A DNA stretch of 5,375 nucleotides from JBIOYL01 sp044870185 (GTDB lineage: Bacteria; Actinomycetota; CALGFH01): the NCBI GenBank assembly GCA_044870185.1, contig JBIOYL010000447.1, forward strand, positions 1 through 5,375, given 5' to 3'. Of the stretch, positions 4,858 through 5,375 are shown one piece after another (positions within the stretch are counted from its first letter, which is position 1; the number at the start of each line of letters is the position of its first letter). The notes beneath the pieces were generated by a model that ran no database searches, was not told where the DNA came from, and saw only the letters and a program-made list of their open reading frames with translations. A program made the translations under genes and the position numbers.

Positions 4858-4893
4858 GTGATAGCACGATATCACATTAGCGGGTGGACACAA
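4858..4893 (-). promoter_or_regulatory. Operator palindrome and candidate promoter of the RHH operon
   Basis: GTGATA (4858-4863) and TATCAC (4870-4875) form a perfect 6-bp inverted repeat with a 6-bp spacer, one base upstream of the RHH start codon. On the minus strand TTGTGT (4893-4888), a 16-bp spacer and TATCGT (4871-4866) make a plausible promoter whose -10 lies inside the palindrome. The 9 nt between that -10 and the ATG would put transcription start at or next to the start codon. The RHH protein is the obvious candidate to bind here; the site also lies 63 bp before the divergent gene's start. Confidence 0.6.
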
Positions 4894-4925
4894 GGGCCAC
4901 CGGGCAGCGCACCCCGGCTTTGCCT

Positions 4926-4931
4926 AGGAGG
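4926..4931 (+). promoter_or_regulatory. Ribosome binding site fixing the GTG 4938 start
   Basis: AGGAGG stands 6 nt before GTG 4938, ideal spacing. It supports a gene whose frame runs open to the end of the window. Confidence 0.75.
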
Positions 4932-4937
4932 CGCCGC

Positions 4938-5375
4938 GTGAGCTGGCACCCCGATGATCCCCGGAACTGGGGCGGCTGGGCGCCCCACGACCCCCGCTGG
5001 GGCAACCGTGGTCCCGGCTGGGGCGGCCCCGGCCGGCGGCCGCTGTATGACAACCAGCTCGGCCACCGCCTGCCCTCCGGCGGGCCACCCGCCCCCGGCC
5101 AAATGGCAGCCGGCATCGCGCTCACCCTGTTCGTGCTCAGCCCCCTCACCCTGGTTGCCTGGGTGGCCGGCCAAGCCCTGCTACGAGCCACGGGGCTGCG
5201 CTGGTGGAAGCTTGCCCTTGCCTCCCTCGCCGCGCTCGTGCTGGTGATCACGGTCCAAGGCGGCCCCGGCCTGGCCCTGGCCCACCACTTCGCCGGCTAC
5301 CTCTGGGTCGTGCGCCAATACGGCCAACCCACCATCCACCTGCCCGTGCCCGGCGCCTTCCTCTGGCCCCAGCTC
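4938..5375 (+). CDS. Membrane protein N-terminus, probably a conjugative transfer/type IV secretion protein (cut by window edge)
   Basis: From GTG 4938 the frame stays open for 146 codons to the last base. Residues 1-55 are a soluble, Trp/Gly/Pro-rich stretch (SWHPDDPRNWGGWAP, then DPRWG and GPGWGGPG). Two hydrophobic segments follow, about 56-82 (AAGIALTLFVLSPLTLVAWV) and about 90-115 (KLALASLAALVLVITV), then LPVPGAFLWPQL at the edge. Two membrane helices near the N-terminus ahead of a large missing region fit the actinobacterial VirD4/TraG-like coupling ATPases that often lie near replication-relaxation genes, but no ATPase motif is inside the window, so this is inference from architecture and neighbourhood. 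It is transcribed divergently from the RHH operon across 81 bp containing the palindrome, and may be repressed by the RHH protein. An unrelated membrane protein is possible. Confidence 0.65.
   Translation, partial: MSWHPDDPRNWGGWAPHDPRWGNRGPGWGGPGRRPLYDNQLGHRLPSGGPPAPGQMAAGIALTLFVLSPLTLVAWVAGQALLRATGLRWWKLALASLAALVLVITVQGGPGLALAHHFAGYLWVVRQYGQPTIHLPVPGAFLWPQL

Noticed and set aside
3163..4941. 592-codon open frame on the plus strand
   Set aside because: Most of it is antisense to the Clp-N and RHH genes, which have unmistakable conserved motifs on the minus strand. High GC keeps the opposite frame open. Only the first 60 or so codons were considered.
1..5375. tRNA genes, integrase attachment sites or rRNA
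   Set aside because: No cloverleaf, tRNA-like T-arm or repeated att core was recognised by eye on either strand; a dedicated scan could not be run.

Overview
The window is very GC-rich DNA. Its gene families (a GntR/HutC repressor beside a Nudix protein, a replication-relaxation protein, and a double Clp N-domain almost identical in motif to actinobacterial ClpC1) point to an Actinomycetota chromosome or plasmid carrying a conjugative or integrative element. The genus cannot be told. The left edge is the end of an IS5-family insertion sequence, which fits an accessory region.

Layout. (1) Positions 1-126 hold the 5' end of an IS5-type transposase gene (minus strand) and its probable terminal repeat. 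(2) Positions 205-1469 hold a divergent pair, a Nudix hydrolase (minus) and a GntR/HutC regulator (plus), sharing a 56-bp control region with a near-perfect DasR/HutC-type operator. This pairing recalls the KorSA (GntR) and Pif (Nudix) control and immunity genes of the Streptomyces element pSAM2. (3) Positions 1498-1699 are a promoter and leader. The GTCTAGAC operator core recurs there over the -35 element, and two hairpins that could form alternative pairings follow. (4) Positions 1700-1998 hold a small zinc-ribbon-like gene that appears frameshifted. (5) Positions 1999-2362 have no convincing gene but contain a candidate terminator and several short hairpins. (6) Positions 2363-3166 encode a replication-relaxation family protein with an excellent ribosome binding site. 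A possible broken gene overlaps its stop codon. (7) On the minus strand, 4856 to 3370 is a two-gene operon: a ribbon-helix-helix (RHH) protein, coupled by a GTGA overlap to a 416-residue protein made of a degenerate Fic/Doc-like domain, two ClpC-type N-domain repeats and a UVR motif, with no AAA+ ATPase. (8) Diverging from it at 4938 is the start of a two-helix membrane protein, probably a conjugation protein, which runs off the window.

Working model (inference). The GntR regulator controls itself, the Nudix gene and the downstream operon. The RHH protein binds a palindrome between its own gene and the membrane-protein gene, and so could gate transfer. The ClpC-N-like partner could make that gate respond to the ClpC proteolysis system, or could act as a decoy like mycobacterial ClpC2. 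The RHH/Fic-like/ClpN2/UVR operon is the most interesting part of the window.
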